Shown one piece after another: positions 24,209-33,997 of a DNA stretch of 47,896 nt (its first letter is position 1; the number at the start of each line of letters is the position of its first letter). The stretch covers positions 1-47,896 of the forward strand of contig NZ_NJDE01000030.1 in NCBI RefSeq assembly GCF_002205895.1, given 5' to 3'. Source of the DNA: Saccharibacillus sp. O23 (GTDB lineage: Bacteria; Bacillota; Bacilli; Paenibacillales; Paenibacillaceae). A model generated the notes under the pieces. It worked only from the letters and a program-made list of their open reading frames with translations, was not told the origin of the DNA and made no database searches. The translations under genes and the position numbers were made by a program.

Positions 24209-27200
24209 ATGAAAAGTATCATCGGCTTCTCCTTGAGGAACAAGCTTGCCATCTGGTTTCTCACCGTCGTCGTGGCGGCCGCCGGCGCTTACGCCGGTTT
24301 GACCATGAAACAAGAAACGATTCCGAACATCAACGTGCCGTTCCTCAACATCACCGCCGTCGATCCGGGAGCCGCTCCGGAGACGGTCATGAACGAGCTG
24401 ACCGTTCCGCTGGAACAGATGCTCCGCAACGTCGACGGCGTCAAGAACGTCACGTCGTCTTCGATGGAAAATGCCGCTTCGGTCGCCGTCGAATTCGATT
24501 ACGGCGCCAATCTGGACGAAGCGACCGCGCAGATCCGCGAAGGACTGAACCGCATCACGCTGCCCGACGGCGTGGAACGGCCGCAGATCACCCGTTTCAG
24601 CCTCAACTCGTTCCCGGTCGTCTCGCTGAGCGCGACCGCCGAAGAAGGCGGCGACGATCTGGAAAAGCTCTCGCGCGTCGCGCAGGAGCAGGTCGTGCCG
24701 GAGCTGGAGAAGATCTCCGGCATCGCTTCCGTACAGCTGTCGGGCCAATACGTCCGCGAAGTGCAGCTCAAGTTCGATCAGAAGAAAATGGCCGAGCTCG
24801 GCTTGACGCAGGAAACGGTGCAAAACATCGTCAACGCCTCCGCCGTGCGCGCGCCGCTCGGACTGTTCACGCTTGACGATTCGCAATCGGCCGTCGTGGT
24901 CGACGGCGGCGTGACCACGCTCGACGACTTGAAGGCGCTGGAGATTCCGGTGACGCCGGCTTCGGCGCAGCCGCAATCGGGCGGAGCCGCGGGCAGCGCC
25001 GGAGATTCCGGCGGCGCTCAAGGACAGACGCCGGGCGCGCCGAGCACGGGCGCGGACGGCGCGGGAACCGCGAGCGGCCCCGATGCCGCGCTCGAGGGCG
25101 AAGCCCAGCAGGGCGCCGAAGCCGCGGCCGCGGAAGAAGCGGGCGCGAACGCCGCGCTCGAAGGGCAAGCCCAGCAGGGCGCCGCGGCGGCCGCAGCGGC
25201 CGGGCTGCCGACCGTCAAGCTGAGCGAGATCGCTCAGATCGACGTGGCAGGCAGCTCCGAGTCCGTTTCCCGGACCAACGGCCGGGAGTCGATCGGGATT
25301 CAGATCGTCAAGACCAACGACGCCAACACCGTGGACGTCGTCAACGCGGTCAAAGACCGCATCGCCGATCTGGAAAGCCAATATTCCGGTCTGAATCTGA
25401 CCGTCATGCTCGACCAAGGCAAGCCGATCGAAGACTCGGTCCGCACCATGCTGGAAAAAGCGGCGTTCGGCGCGCTCTTCGCCGTGCTGATCATCCTGCT
25501 GTTCCTGCGCGATATCCGCTCGACGATCATCTCGATCCTGTCGATCCCGCTGTCGCTCTTGATCGCGCTGCTGCTGCTCAAGCAGGTGGGCGTCACGCTC
25601 AACATGATGACCCTCGGCGCGATGACCGTCGCGATCGGCCGGGTCGTCGACGACTCGATCGTCGTCATCGAGAATATCTACCGGCGCCTGACGCTCGGCA
25701 CCGAGAAGCTGCGCGGCCGCCAGTTGATCAGCGCCGCCACGCGCGAGATGTTCCTGCCGATCATGTCGTCCACGATCGTCACGCTCGCCGTGTTCGTGCC
25801 GCTCGCTTTCGTCAGCGGCATGGTCGGCGAACTGTTCATGCCGTTCGCGCTCACGATGGTATTCGCGCTGCTGGCTTCGCTGCTGATCGCGATCACGTTG
25901 GTGCCGATGCTCGCGCATACGCTGTTCCGCGGCGGCATCAAGAAGAAGCAATCCCACGACAAGCCGGGCCGCATGGCCGAAGGCTACAAACGCATTTTGA
26001 ACTGGTCGCTGTCCCATAAGCTGATCACGTTCCTGATCGCGGTCGTGCTGCTGGTCGGCAGTTTGTTCACGCTGCCTTACGTCGGCACGAGCTTCCTGCC
26101 TTCGCAGGAAGACAAGACGTTCACCTTCACGTACGCGCCGGAAGCCGGAGCGACCGACGAGCAGGCGCAAGAGCGCATGCTCGAAGCGGAGAAATACGTG
26201 CGCAGCGTGCCGCATCTGACGAACATGCAGTATTCGATCGGCGGCGCAAGCCCGCTGGGCTTCGGTTCGTCGAACTCGGCGCTGTTCTATACGGAATTCG
26301 AGAGCGATACGCCGAACTTCGACAAGGTCAAAGAAGACTTGATCGCGGGGCTCAAAGAGCGCGTCAAAGAAGGCGAATGGAGCCAGATGGATATCGGCGG
26401 CGGCGGACTCGGCGGCAGCCAATTGAGCGTCAGCGTCTACGGCGACAGCACCGACGATCTCAAGCCGGTATCCGACGAGATCCTGAAGCTGATTCAAGAA
26501 GATCCGAACTTCGAGAAAGCCGAAAGCAATCTGGAAGAAGGCTACGCGCAGTATACGCTGGTCGCGGATCAGCAGAAACTCAGCTCTTACGGCCTGACGG
26601 CCGGACAGATCGCGATGACGCTCGCGCCGGTCACTCAGCGTCCGGTCTTGACCAAAGTCGATATCGAAGGGCAGAAATACAATGTTTACATCGAAGCCGA
26701 CAGCAAGACGTTCAAGACGCTCTCGGACATCGAGAAGACCGAATTGACGTCCCCGCTCGGCATCCAAGTGCCGATCAGCGACGTGGTCGAGGTGCAGGAC
26801 GGCATCTCGCCGGAAACGATCACCCGCTCGGACGGCAAGACCGTCGCCCAATTGTCGGCCGACATCGTCGCTTCCGACGTGGGCGGCGCTTCGACCGCGC
26901 TGGAAAACAAGATCAAAGAAATGGATCTGCCGGACGGCATCACCGTCGAATTCGGCGGCGTGACCGAGCAGATCAACGATACCTTCTCGCAGCTCGGTCT
27001 GGCCATGCTGGCCGCGATCGCGATCGTCTACTTCGTGCTGGTGGTCACCTTCGGCGGCGGACTCGCACCGTTCGCGATCTTGTTCTCGCTGCCGTTCATC
27101 GTGATCGGCGCGCTGATCGGTCTGTTGATCGGCGGGGAAACGCTGAACGTCTCCGCGCTGATGGGCGTGCTGATGCTGATCGGGATCGTGGTCACGAACG

Positions 27201-27532
27201 CGATCGTCCTGATCGACCGCGTCATTCACAAAGAACGCGAAGGCATGTCCACTCGCGAAGCGCTGCTCGAAGCCGGTTCGACCCGTCTGCGCCCGATCCT
27301 GATGACGGCGCTGGCGACGATCGGCGCTCTTATTCCGCTCGTCGCGGGTTGGGAAGGCGGCGCGGGCATCATCTCCAAAGGCCTCGGCATCACCGTCATC
27401 GGCGGCTTGATCAGCTCCACGCTGCTCACGCTCGTAATCGTGCCGGTGGTGTACGAATTCCTGATGAAGATCAGCTCCAAGTCCCGCGCGCGGCGCGCGG
27501 AGCTGGAGAAGCTCGAAACTCCGCTGGAGTAG
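24209..27532 (+). CDS. swrC: RND-family efflux pump, SwrC/AcrB-like
   Basis: 1107-residue proton-driven exporter of the HAE1/AcrB superfamily, related to Bacillus SwrC, which exports surfactin-like lipopeptides. Twelve membrane segments in two halves. The first half shows FSLRNKLAIWFLTVVVAAAG, IPNINVPFLNITAVDPGAAP and the proton-relay TM4 sequence GAMTVAIGRVVDDSIVVIEN (the DD pair); the second has GVLMLIGIVVTNAIVLIDRV. Unlike usual members there is an insert of about 80 residues (about 250-331) rich in Ala, Gly, Gln and Glu, with an internal duplicate, inside the first large extracytoplasmic porter region. No outer-membrane or adaptor gene is near, as expected in a Gram-positive. Start ATG with GTGGAG eight bases upstream. 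Confidence 0.9.
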   Translation: MKSIIGFSLRNKLAIWFLTVVVAAAGAYAGLTMKQETIPNINVPFLNITAVDPGAAPETVMNELTVPLEQMLRNVDGVKNVTSSSMENAASVAVEFDYGANLDEATAQIREGLNRITLPDGVERPQITRFSLNSFPVVSLSATAEEGGDDLEKLSRVAQEQVVPELEKISGIASVQLSGQYVREVQLKFDQKKMAELGLTQETVQNIVNASAVRAPLGLFTLDDSQSAVVVDGGVTTLDDLKALEIPVTPASAQPQSGGAAGSAGDSGGAQGQTPGAPSTGADGAGTASGPDAALEGEAQQGAEAAAAEEAGANAALEGQAQQGAAAAAAAGLPTVKLSEIAQIDVAGSSESVSRTNGRESIGIQIVKTNDANTVDVVNAVKDRIADLESQYSGLNLTVMLDQGKPIEDSVRTMLEKAAFGALFAVLIILLFLRDIRSTIISILSIPLSLLIALLLLKQVGVTLNMMTLGAMTVAIGRVVDDSIVVIENIYRRLTLGTEKLRGRQLISAATREMFLPIMSSTIVTLAVFVPLAFVSGMVGELFMPFALTMVFALLASLLIAITLVPMLAHTLFRGGIKKKQSHDKPGRMAEGYKRILNWSLSHKLITFLIAVVLLVGSLFTLPYVGTSFLPSQEDKTFTFTYAPEAGATDEQAQERMLEAEKYVRSVPHLTNMQYSIGGASPLGFGSSNSALFYTEFESDTPNFDKVKEDLIAGLKERVKEGEWSQMDIGGGGLGGSQLSVSVYGDSTDDLKPVSDEILKLIQEDPNFEKAESNLEEGYAQYTLVADQQKLSSYGLTAGQIAMTLAPVTQRPVLTKVDIEGQKYNVYIEADSKTFKTLSDIEKTELTSPLGIQVPISDVVEVQDGISPETITRSDGKTVAQLSADIVASDVGGASTALENKIKEMDLPDGITVEFGGVTEQINDTFSQLGLAMLAAIAIVYFVLVVTFGGGLAPFAILFSLPFIVIGALIGLLIGGETLNVSALMGVLMLIGIVVTNAIVLIDRVIHKEREGMSTREALLEAGSTRLRPILMTALATIGALIPLVAGWEGGAGIISKGLGITVIGGLISSTLLTLVIVPVVYEFLMKISSKSRARRAELEKLETPLE
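25085..25183 (+). repeat. In-frame direct repeat inside the RND gene
   Basis: Two copies of a 33-nt unit (25085-25117 and 25151-25183, 30 of 33 identical) with a 66-nt period encode AALEGEAQQGA and AALEGQAQQGA within the Ala-rich insert. Confidence 0.8.
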
Positions 27533-27541
27533 GCAAGCGGC

Positions 27542-27572
27542 AGAGGACGGGGTTCTTCACCCGTCCTCTTTT
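27542..27572 (+). terminator. Terminator of the RND operon
   Basis: Stem AGAGGACGGG / CCCGTCCTCT (27542-27551, 27560-27569) followed by TTT, ten bases after the stop codon. Confidence 0.8.
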
Positions 27573-27590
27573 CGCTGCTGTATATAATAG

Positions 27591-27644
27591 AAAAAGACCG
27601 TCTGCGACGGCTTCCTTGCGGGAAGCCTGTACAGGCGGTCTTTT
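27591..27644. terminator. Long second hairpin, probable bidirectional terminator
   Basis: Outer arms AGACCGTCTG / CAGGCGGTCT (27595-27604, 27632-27641) enclose an inner GGCTTCC / GGAAGCC stem (27609-27627); an A-run precedes and a T-run follows. It can stop transcripts from the TorD-like gene on the minus strand as well. Confidence 0.75.
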
Positions 27645-27754
27645 ATTTATCGTGCTCGAATCCGAATCCTTTCCTTAGGCTTCCGGATTTCGTCGATCGC
27701 CGCTATCCCCAAAGCTAGGATCGCCCCTATTGCTCTCGAGCGGCCCGGCGCCTC

Positions 27755-28423
27755 TTACTTCGAGCTCTGTCCGTCCAACCAAGCCTGATCGCAAGCGATC
27801 AATTCTTCCATCAGCGCGCAGAGGCTCGAATACAAAGGGCTGTCGGTTTGTTTACGCAGTTCGGCGCAGAAAGGCGGAACCCACGTCTGCATATGGCGCT
27901 TAACGAAGCCCGCCTGCGCGCGGACCAGCGCTTCGCATTCGGCTCGGGAACGTACGCCTTGCTCGGTCAGGCGCTCGGCCAATACCGCCATGAATTCCAA
28001 TTCCACGCTCAGCTCGTCGTCTTTCTCGCCGGCGGTCTTATTCAAGATTACGCCCGCGCGGTCGTACTCCGCGCTGGCGCGCACGGCCGAGAGTTCGGCT
28101 TCGCAATCGGCGTACCAAGCTTCGCGCAGCGGGACGATCGCTTGTCCGCGTTCGAGCAGCCGATCGTATTCGCGCGTTTCGTTTTTGCAGAACGCCGCCA
28201 GCGAAGCCGTATCCGGCTCCGAGATCACGGCTTTGAAACGATCGAAAGCTTCGCGCGGCCATTCGATTCGTTGCAGTTTGCTGCGCCATTTCATGACCAA
28301 ATGCACGCTGGGTCTATAAATAATAAAATCGCTCAGCAGTTGATACATCATCCACCGCGTGTGCGTCCAATCGTTCTCTTCCCGGGCGGCCGCTCCGGTC
28401 TTCTCCATCATTGCGCTAGTCAT
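27755..28423 (-). CDS. TorD/DmsD-family molybdoenzyme chaperone
   Basis: 222-residue all-helical cytoplasmic protein. ATG at 28421-28423, nine bases after AAGGAGG; the TTG/CTG codons before it overlap the spacer. The C-terminal part FVKRHMQTWVPPFCAELRKQ is the typical TorD-family signature, preceded by LEFMAVLAERL. Family members bind the twin-arginine leader or the apo-form of molybdopterin oxidoreductases and hold them until cofactor is inserted. No oxidoreductase is adjacent; the nearest is at 35.3-37.5 kb, which has no evident Tat leader. Partner therefore unknown. Confidence 0.75.
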   Translation of the reverse strand: MTSAMMEKTGAAAREENDWTHTRWMMYQLLSDFIIYRPSVHLVMKWRSKLQRIEWPREAFDRFKAVISEPDTASLAAFCKNETREYDRLLERGQAIVPLREAWYADCEAELSAVRASAEYDRAGVILNKTAGEKDDELSVELEFMAVLAERLTEQGVRSRAECEALVRAQAGFVKRHMQTWVPPFCAELRKQTDSPLYSSLCALMEELIACDQAWLDGQSSK

Positions 28424-28709
28424 CAGCGTCAACCTCCTTACGGAAATGAGCGCCCGGTGCGTTCCCGATCTGAACGAGCGTAGGAATCCGGCCGCCGAAA
28501 GTGATCAAAGGTATCGTAAATCCGAATGTTCGCATTGTGCACGCTTACACTTTCAATTATAATCGCAATTTGAAACAGCTCACCCTTCTTGATGTGACAA
28601 ATCGGTAGCAGTTCCGGAAAATAAGCAAAGCTTCCTGCCGCAAGCCGCATAAAAAAGGCTTTTTTCCTGCTTGTCCGCCTTTGTTTCATTAACGCTGTGC
28701 ATTATTTTG

Positions 28710-28738
28710 TTGTAATCTGTCTTGGGAAGGACTATATT
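28710..28738 (+). promoter_or_regulatory. Sigma-A promoter for the MFS gene
   Basis: TTGTAA (28710-28715), 17-nt spacer, TATATT (28733-28738), giving a leader of about 130 nt before the start at 28877. Confidence 0.55.
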
Positions 28739-28778
28739 GTCGATTGAGGACCCTGCTGTCCGACTCGGGCCCTTCATC

Positions 28779-28817
28779 AAAGCTGACATGAAATGAAAGC
28801 CCTTACTTAAAGCTGAC
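28779..28817 (+). repeat. Nine-base direct repeat in the MFS leader
   Basis: AAAGCTGAC occurs at 28779-28787 and 28809-28817, 30 bp (about three helical turns) apart, between the promoter and the start codon. Confidence 0.45.
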
Positions 28818-28876
28818 GACCGGCCGTTTTTCCATATCCGCTTATTATCCGATTTTCTGCAAGGAGAGTGCTCGAC

Positions 28877-30115
28877 GTGCCTGACGACCAATCGAACCAT
28901 CCTCACCCCGCAAACTCCGCGAGATCGCCTTTTTTTATGCTCAAAGCCTTCAACTTCTTCCTGTACGGAGCGATTGCCGTTTTCGCCAGTTTCTTTCCGC
29001 TGTACCTTCAGGATGCAGGCATGAGCAAGCTCGAGATCGGTACGCTGATGGCTATCGGGCCTTTCGTGTCGCTGATCGCCAACCCGTTCTGGGGGTATCT
29101 GGTCGACCGGACCGAGAATACGCGGCGTACTTTGATGTTTATGCTGCTCGGTACGCTGGTATTGGCGCAGTTCGTTTTTCAGGTTCATTCGTATGCCATG
29201 ATCTATCTGGCGATGATCGCTTTCTTCTTTTTCCAGAGTCCGGTATTCGCGCAGAGCAACACGCTGATTCTCGGCTATATCGACGGAACGCCTCGCAAAT
29301 TCGGCGCTTTCCGCTTATGGGGTTCGCTCGGATGGGCGCTGACGGCGGCCGCGGCCGGCTTTGTCATCGATCGGGCGGGGACGTCCACCGGCATGCCGTG
29401 GCTGTTCACCGGCCTGCTCGCGTTGGCGCTGCTGTCCGCGATCGTCCTGCCTTCGCTGCGCCGGGCGGCCGATACGACGACGATCACGCCTCCGGGGGGA
29501 TTCCGCCGCGTGCTCGCCAATCCCACTTTCGCGGCGTTCCTGCTGCTCGGCGTATTCGTGTCGATCCCGAACGCGATGAACGGCACCTTCATGACGCTGT
29601 ACATCACCGATCTCGGCGGCTCACGCGAACTGGTCGGTTGGGCGGTATTCTCGGCGTCCGCGCTCGAAGCGATCTTTTTCTTGATCTTCGACCGTTTCTT
29701 CCGGCGCAAACTCGGCTTCATGATGATCTGCCTGACGACCGTAAGCGTATTGTTCGCGGTGCGCTGGTACATGATGTCGGCGGTCATGAACCCGATGCAT
29801 ATCGTCTATATCCAAATGCTGCACAGCGTCACGTATGCCGGTTATTTCTACGTGGGCACGCATATGACCAGCATGTTCGTGCCGAGCGCTTACCGCGGCA
29901 CGGGCCAAGCGCTCTTTACGCTTTCTTGGAGCGGCATATCCGGGATCGTGGCGGGCATCTTGGGCGGCTGGATGTTCGATAATTTCGGCGCTCCGATGAT
30001 GTACCAGAGCGGAACCGTCTTGTCGATCATGGGAGCGGTCGGCTTCGCCGCGATGGGCTATACCTTATATCGGGGCGGCTACCATGCGCCTCGGGTTGCG
30101 GCACCGGGCAAATAG
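28877..30115 (+). CDS. MFS transporter, HcaT/nucleoside-symporter-like
   Basis: 412 residues, GTG start ten bases after AAGGAG; an earlier GTG lies on the ribosome binding site. Twelve hydrophobic segments. The N-terminal part FFLYGAIAVFASFFPLYLQD and PFVSLIANPFWGYLVDRTEN (loop 2-3 motif) and SLGWALTAAAAGFVIDR place it in the MFS_1-like group that includes 3-phenylpropionate and nucleoside permeases. Substrate is unknown. It stands alone between its own promoter and a terminator. Confidence 0.85.
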   Translation: MPDDQSNHPHPANSARSPFFMLKAFNFFLYGAIAVFASFFPLYLQDAGMSKLEIGTLMAIGPFVSLIANPFWGYLVDRTENTRRTLMFMLLGTLVLAQFVFQVHSYAMIYLAMIAFFFFQSPVFAQSNTLILGYIDGTPRKFGAFRLWGSLGWALTAAAAGFVIDRAGTSTGMPWLFTGLLALALLSAIVLPSLRRAADTTTITPPGGFRRVLANPTFAAFLLLGVFVSIPNAMNGTFMTLYITDLGGSRELVGWAVFSASALEAIFFLIFDRFFRRKLGFMMICLTTVSVLFAVRWYMMSAVMNPMHIVYIQMLHSVTYAGYFYVGTHMTSMFVPSAYRGTGQALFTLSWSGISGIVAGILGGWMFDNFGAPMMYQSGTVLSIMGAVGFAAMGYTLYRGGYHAPRVAAPGK

Positions 30116-30131
30116 CCCGACTCCGCCTAAC

Positions 30132-30191
30132 CGAAAAAGAACCCCTGCTGCTCCGGACTTGACCGGAATCGCTAGGGGTTCTTGCTTTTTT
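30132..30191. terminator. Bidirectional terminator between MFS gene and gsiB
   Basis: Arms AAGAACCCCT / AGGGGTTCTT (30137-30146, 30174-30183) with an inner CCGG/CCGG pair; T-run 30185-30190 on the plus strand, A-run 30134-30138 serving the minus strand. Confidence 0.85.
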
Positions 30192-30281
30192 CGTCGAGAC
30201 TCGCGCTCGTCTATTCGCGTAAATCCGCAGAACGGTTCGTCTGTCCGAGACGCTCTGCTTCGTGCTTGGCTTTCGTGAAAA

Positions 30282-30653
30282 TCAGTCGTTATCGCGTTGA
30301 CGGGATCTGGCTTCTCCGCCTTTGCGTCCGGCTTCTTCGCGGCTCATCTTGCCGTCGTTGTCGTCGCTCGAATCGCCGGAATTGCTCCGCGCCTTGCCGC
30401 CTTCGCTGCCGATTTCCTGATAGAATTCTTTGTCGTGGGAAGCCGAAGTCGCGTCTCCGCCTTTTTTGCCGATTTCCTTGTAGAAGTCGGAATCCTGCGA
30501 ATTTTTGGTCGCTTCTCCGCCCTTCTGGCCGATCTCCTGATAAAAATCGCGGTCGTGATTGTTCGATGTCGCTTCTCCGCCCATTCTTCCCGCTTCCTCG
30601 CGCGTCATTTTGCCGTCGTTGTCGTTACGGTTGTCTTGGTTGTTGCGTGCCAT
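30282..30653 (-). CDS. gsiB: KGG-repeat general stress protein, GsiB-like
   Basis: 123-residue, highly hydrophilic protein made of imperfect 20-residue repeats around FYQEIGQKGGEAT, FYKEIGKKGGDAT and FYQEIGSEGGKAR, framed by MTREEAGRMGGEAT and MSREEAGRKGGEAR. This is the hydrophilin/LEA group 1 type of B. subtilis GsiB, a strongly induced sigma-B stress protein thought to protect against water loss. ATG behind GAGGAG. A sigma-B-like promoter lies upstream. It differs from GsiB by an Asp/Asn-rich segment (NSGDSSDDNDGK) repeated at both ends. Confidence 0.92.
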   Translation of the reverse strand: MARNNQDNRNDNDGKMTREEAGRMGGEATSNNHDRDFYQEIGQKGGEATKNSQDSDFYKEIGKKGGDATSASHDKEFYQEIGSEGGKARSNSGDSSDDNDGKMSREEAGRKGGEARSRQRDND

Positions 30654-30708
30654 TCTTAATCACTCCTCATGATGTTTGTGTGGTGCTTCATGGTGCGACA
30701 TCCTTACT

Positions 30709-30734
30709 TTAACCGGGGTTTTTTTGAAATAAAC
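30709..30734 (-). promoter_or_regulatory. Sigma-B-like promoter of gsiB
   Basis: On the minus strand GTTTAT (30729-30734), 14-nt spacer, GGTTAA (30709-30714), against the consensus GTTTAA-N12/15-GGGTAT. It is about 55 nt upstream of the start of a gene that is under sigma-B in Bacillus. Confidence 0.6.
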
Positions 30735-30821
30735 ACCCTCATGTCAGATTTACGAAAAGGAGATTTCCGGGCTGTTCGACAAACGCGATAAGCCTGCGGA
30801 TCGAAGCATGCCGCTGAGCAC

Positions 30822-30862
30822 GAAAAATAAAAAAGCCTTCTTCCCTGCTCGGGAAGAAGGCT
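30822..30862 (-). terminator. Terminator of glnS
   Basis: Perfect 12-bp stem AGCCTTCTTCCC / GGGAAGAAGGCT (30834-30845, 30851-30862) followed on the minus strand by TTTTTATTTTTC. Confidence 0.9.
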
Positions 30863-30903
30863 GCTTGCCTCGCCGCGTATAACCGAACGCCGCGAAACGG
30901 CAT

Positions 30904-32607
<1,704 letters not shown>

Positions 32608-32822
32608 GATGATCAACCTTTCGTTATTCCTGATTTCTGTAACCTTCTTCCGGCGCGTCGTTCCCTGCAAGGTTTCTGCATTTTAATATAACGCAAACCG
32701 GCGCGCCCGTTCAATAAAAACGCCCGCTTTCGCCGATTCGTCAGTCTCGGCCGTTTTTGACGGACCGCGCGCGATCGAGTAGCATAATGGCATAATCCGC
32801 CCAGAAAAGGAGCCGATGCCGC

Positions 32823-33380
32823 ATGTTTGTTCTGCCTTTAAAAGAATCCGTATTCCTGAAGCCGCTGCGCGTCGGACATGCCCGGGAACTGTTCGAGCTG
32901 GTCGACGGCTCCCGCAGCACGCTTCAGCCGTGGCTGCCGTGGATCGGGCAAATGCAAGAAATCGAAGACGCGGAAATGTTTATCGCCAATACCGTCCGGC
33001 TCTATGCGGATCACGACGCCGTAACGGCCGGTCTCTGGGAAGGGGAACGTCTGACCGGCGTGATCGGCTTCCACGAGATCAACTGGCGCAGCCTCTCGAC
33101 CCAGATCGGCTACTGGCTCGGGTCCGATTTCGAAGGTCGGGGACTGATGACGCTCGCCGCGCGCGCTTTCGTCGACCACGCGTTCGTCGAACTCGGACTG
33201 CACCGGATGGAGATCCGCTGCGCGACGCACAACAGCCGCAGCCGAGGCGTGCCCGAACGTCTGGGCTTCCTGCTCGAAGGCGTGCTGCGGCAAGCCGAAA
33301 GACTGGACGACGGCTACGTCGACCACGCCGTCTACGGTTTGTTGGCCGAAGAGTGGAGCGCGAAGAGACCTTTGCTCTGA
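32823..33380 (+). CDS. GNAT acetyltransferase, RimJ/RimL type
   Basis: 185 residues, ATG ten bases after AAAAGGAG. RimJ/RimL-like order: LKPLRVGHARELFELVDGSR, WLPWIG, the acetyl-CoA site in GYWLGSDFEGRGLMT (Q/RxxGxG/A region) and ATHNSRSRGVPERLGFLLEG, where N and the LGF motif are typical. The group acetylates N-termini of ribosomal proteins or small amines; the target here is unknown. It converges with a second, unrelated GNAT gene with a hairpin between. Confidence 0.85.
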   Translation: MFVLPLKESVFLKPLRVGHARELFELVDGSRSTLQPWLPWIGQMQEIEDAEMFIANTVRLYADHDAVTAGLWEGERLTGVIGFHEINWRSLSTQIGYWLGSDFEGRGLMTLAARAFVDHAFVELGLHRMEIRCATHNSRSRGVPERLGFLLEGVLRQAERLDDGYVDHAVYGLLAEEWSAKRPLL

Positions 33381-33421
33381 CCGGCTCGCGTCGCGGTTCA
33401 AGACCGCGTCCATTGTGCCGC

Positions 33422-33445
33422 GAAGCCCGGAGATTTCCGGGCTTC
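33422..33445. terminator. Hairpin between convergent acetyltransferase genes
   Basis: Perfect 10-bp stem GAAGCCCGGA / TCCGGGCTTC with a 4-base loop. There is no T-run, and the arm runs into the stop codon of the minus-strand gene, so terminator function is uncertain. Confidence 0.4.
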
Positions 33446-33944
33446 AGAGCAGCCAGCAGCCCATCAGGATATCGTCGACGTACCGGCCGTCGATCTGATA
33501 TTCCCGTTCGAGACGGCCTTCGACGACGAATCCGCAGCGCAGGTAGAACTGCACCGCGCGTTCGTTGGTCGAGAGCACCCGCAGCCGCAGCTTCTTGATG
33601 CCGCGATGCCGGGTATGGATCTTGGCCGCTTCGATCAATCGCCGGCCGATGCCGTAACCCTGATAAGACGGGTGTACCGCGATGTACAGCTCCGTAACGT
33701 GCGCGTTGCTGAACATCAACGTAGGCGGACGCCAGCCGACGCAGCCGACTACGCCGCCGTCCCACTCGGCGACCAATTGATTCTCCGGCGGGCAGTTGCG
33801 CAGATAATGCGTACGCGATTTCCAGACCGGAATCTGCGGCGAGTTGCGCGAATTCCAGACCAGCTTATCGATCCGCATGAGCGGCTTGGCATCTTTGACC
33901 TGCGATTCCCGAATCGTGATTTCGCCTTCTTGTATCCGCTTCAT
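33444..33944 (-). CDS. GNAT acetyltransferase
   Basis: 166 residues, ATG behind GGAGGAG. Conserved motif A is LYIAVHPSYQGYGIGRRLIE (pyrophosphate-binding GYGIG), followed by LRVLSTNERAVQFYLRCGF and EGRLEREYQIDGRYVDDILM, the latter typical of the RimI/ribosomal-protein-alanine type and of YhhY-like enzymes. Substrate unknown. It follows the MFS gene on the same strand by 53 bp and may be co-transcribed. Confidence 0.87.
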   Translation of the reverse strand: MKRIQEGEITIRESQVKDAKPLMRIDKLVWNSRNSPQIPVWKSRTHYLRNCPPENQLVAEWDGGVVGCVGWRPPTLMFSNAHVTELYIAVHPSYQGYGIGRRLIEAAKIHTRHRGIKKLRLRVLSTNERAVQFYLRCGFVVEGRLEREYQIDGRYVDDILMGCWLL

Positions 33945-33997
33945 CCCTGCTCCTCCTCCGAATGAGCCGAACGCCTTCCCCTATCCGGCGCCCGTCT

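Larger units (their letters stand above)
28424..28876. other. Intergenic region between the TorD-like gene and the MFS transporter
   Basis: 453 bp without a supported gene. It contains a plus-strand promoter and a direct repeat, both listed separately, and a TATAAT on the minus strand at about 28557-28563 without a good -35. Confidence 0.5.

Noticed and set aside
24179..27229. A 1016-codon open frame antisense to the RND pump gene
   Set aside because: It is the exact complement of a clearly coding gene, has Asp/Arg/His-rich composition typical of antisense frames in GC-rich DNA, and no ribosome binding site.
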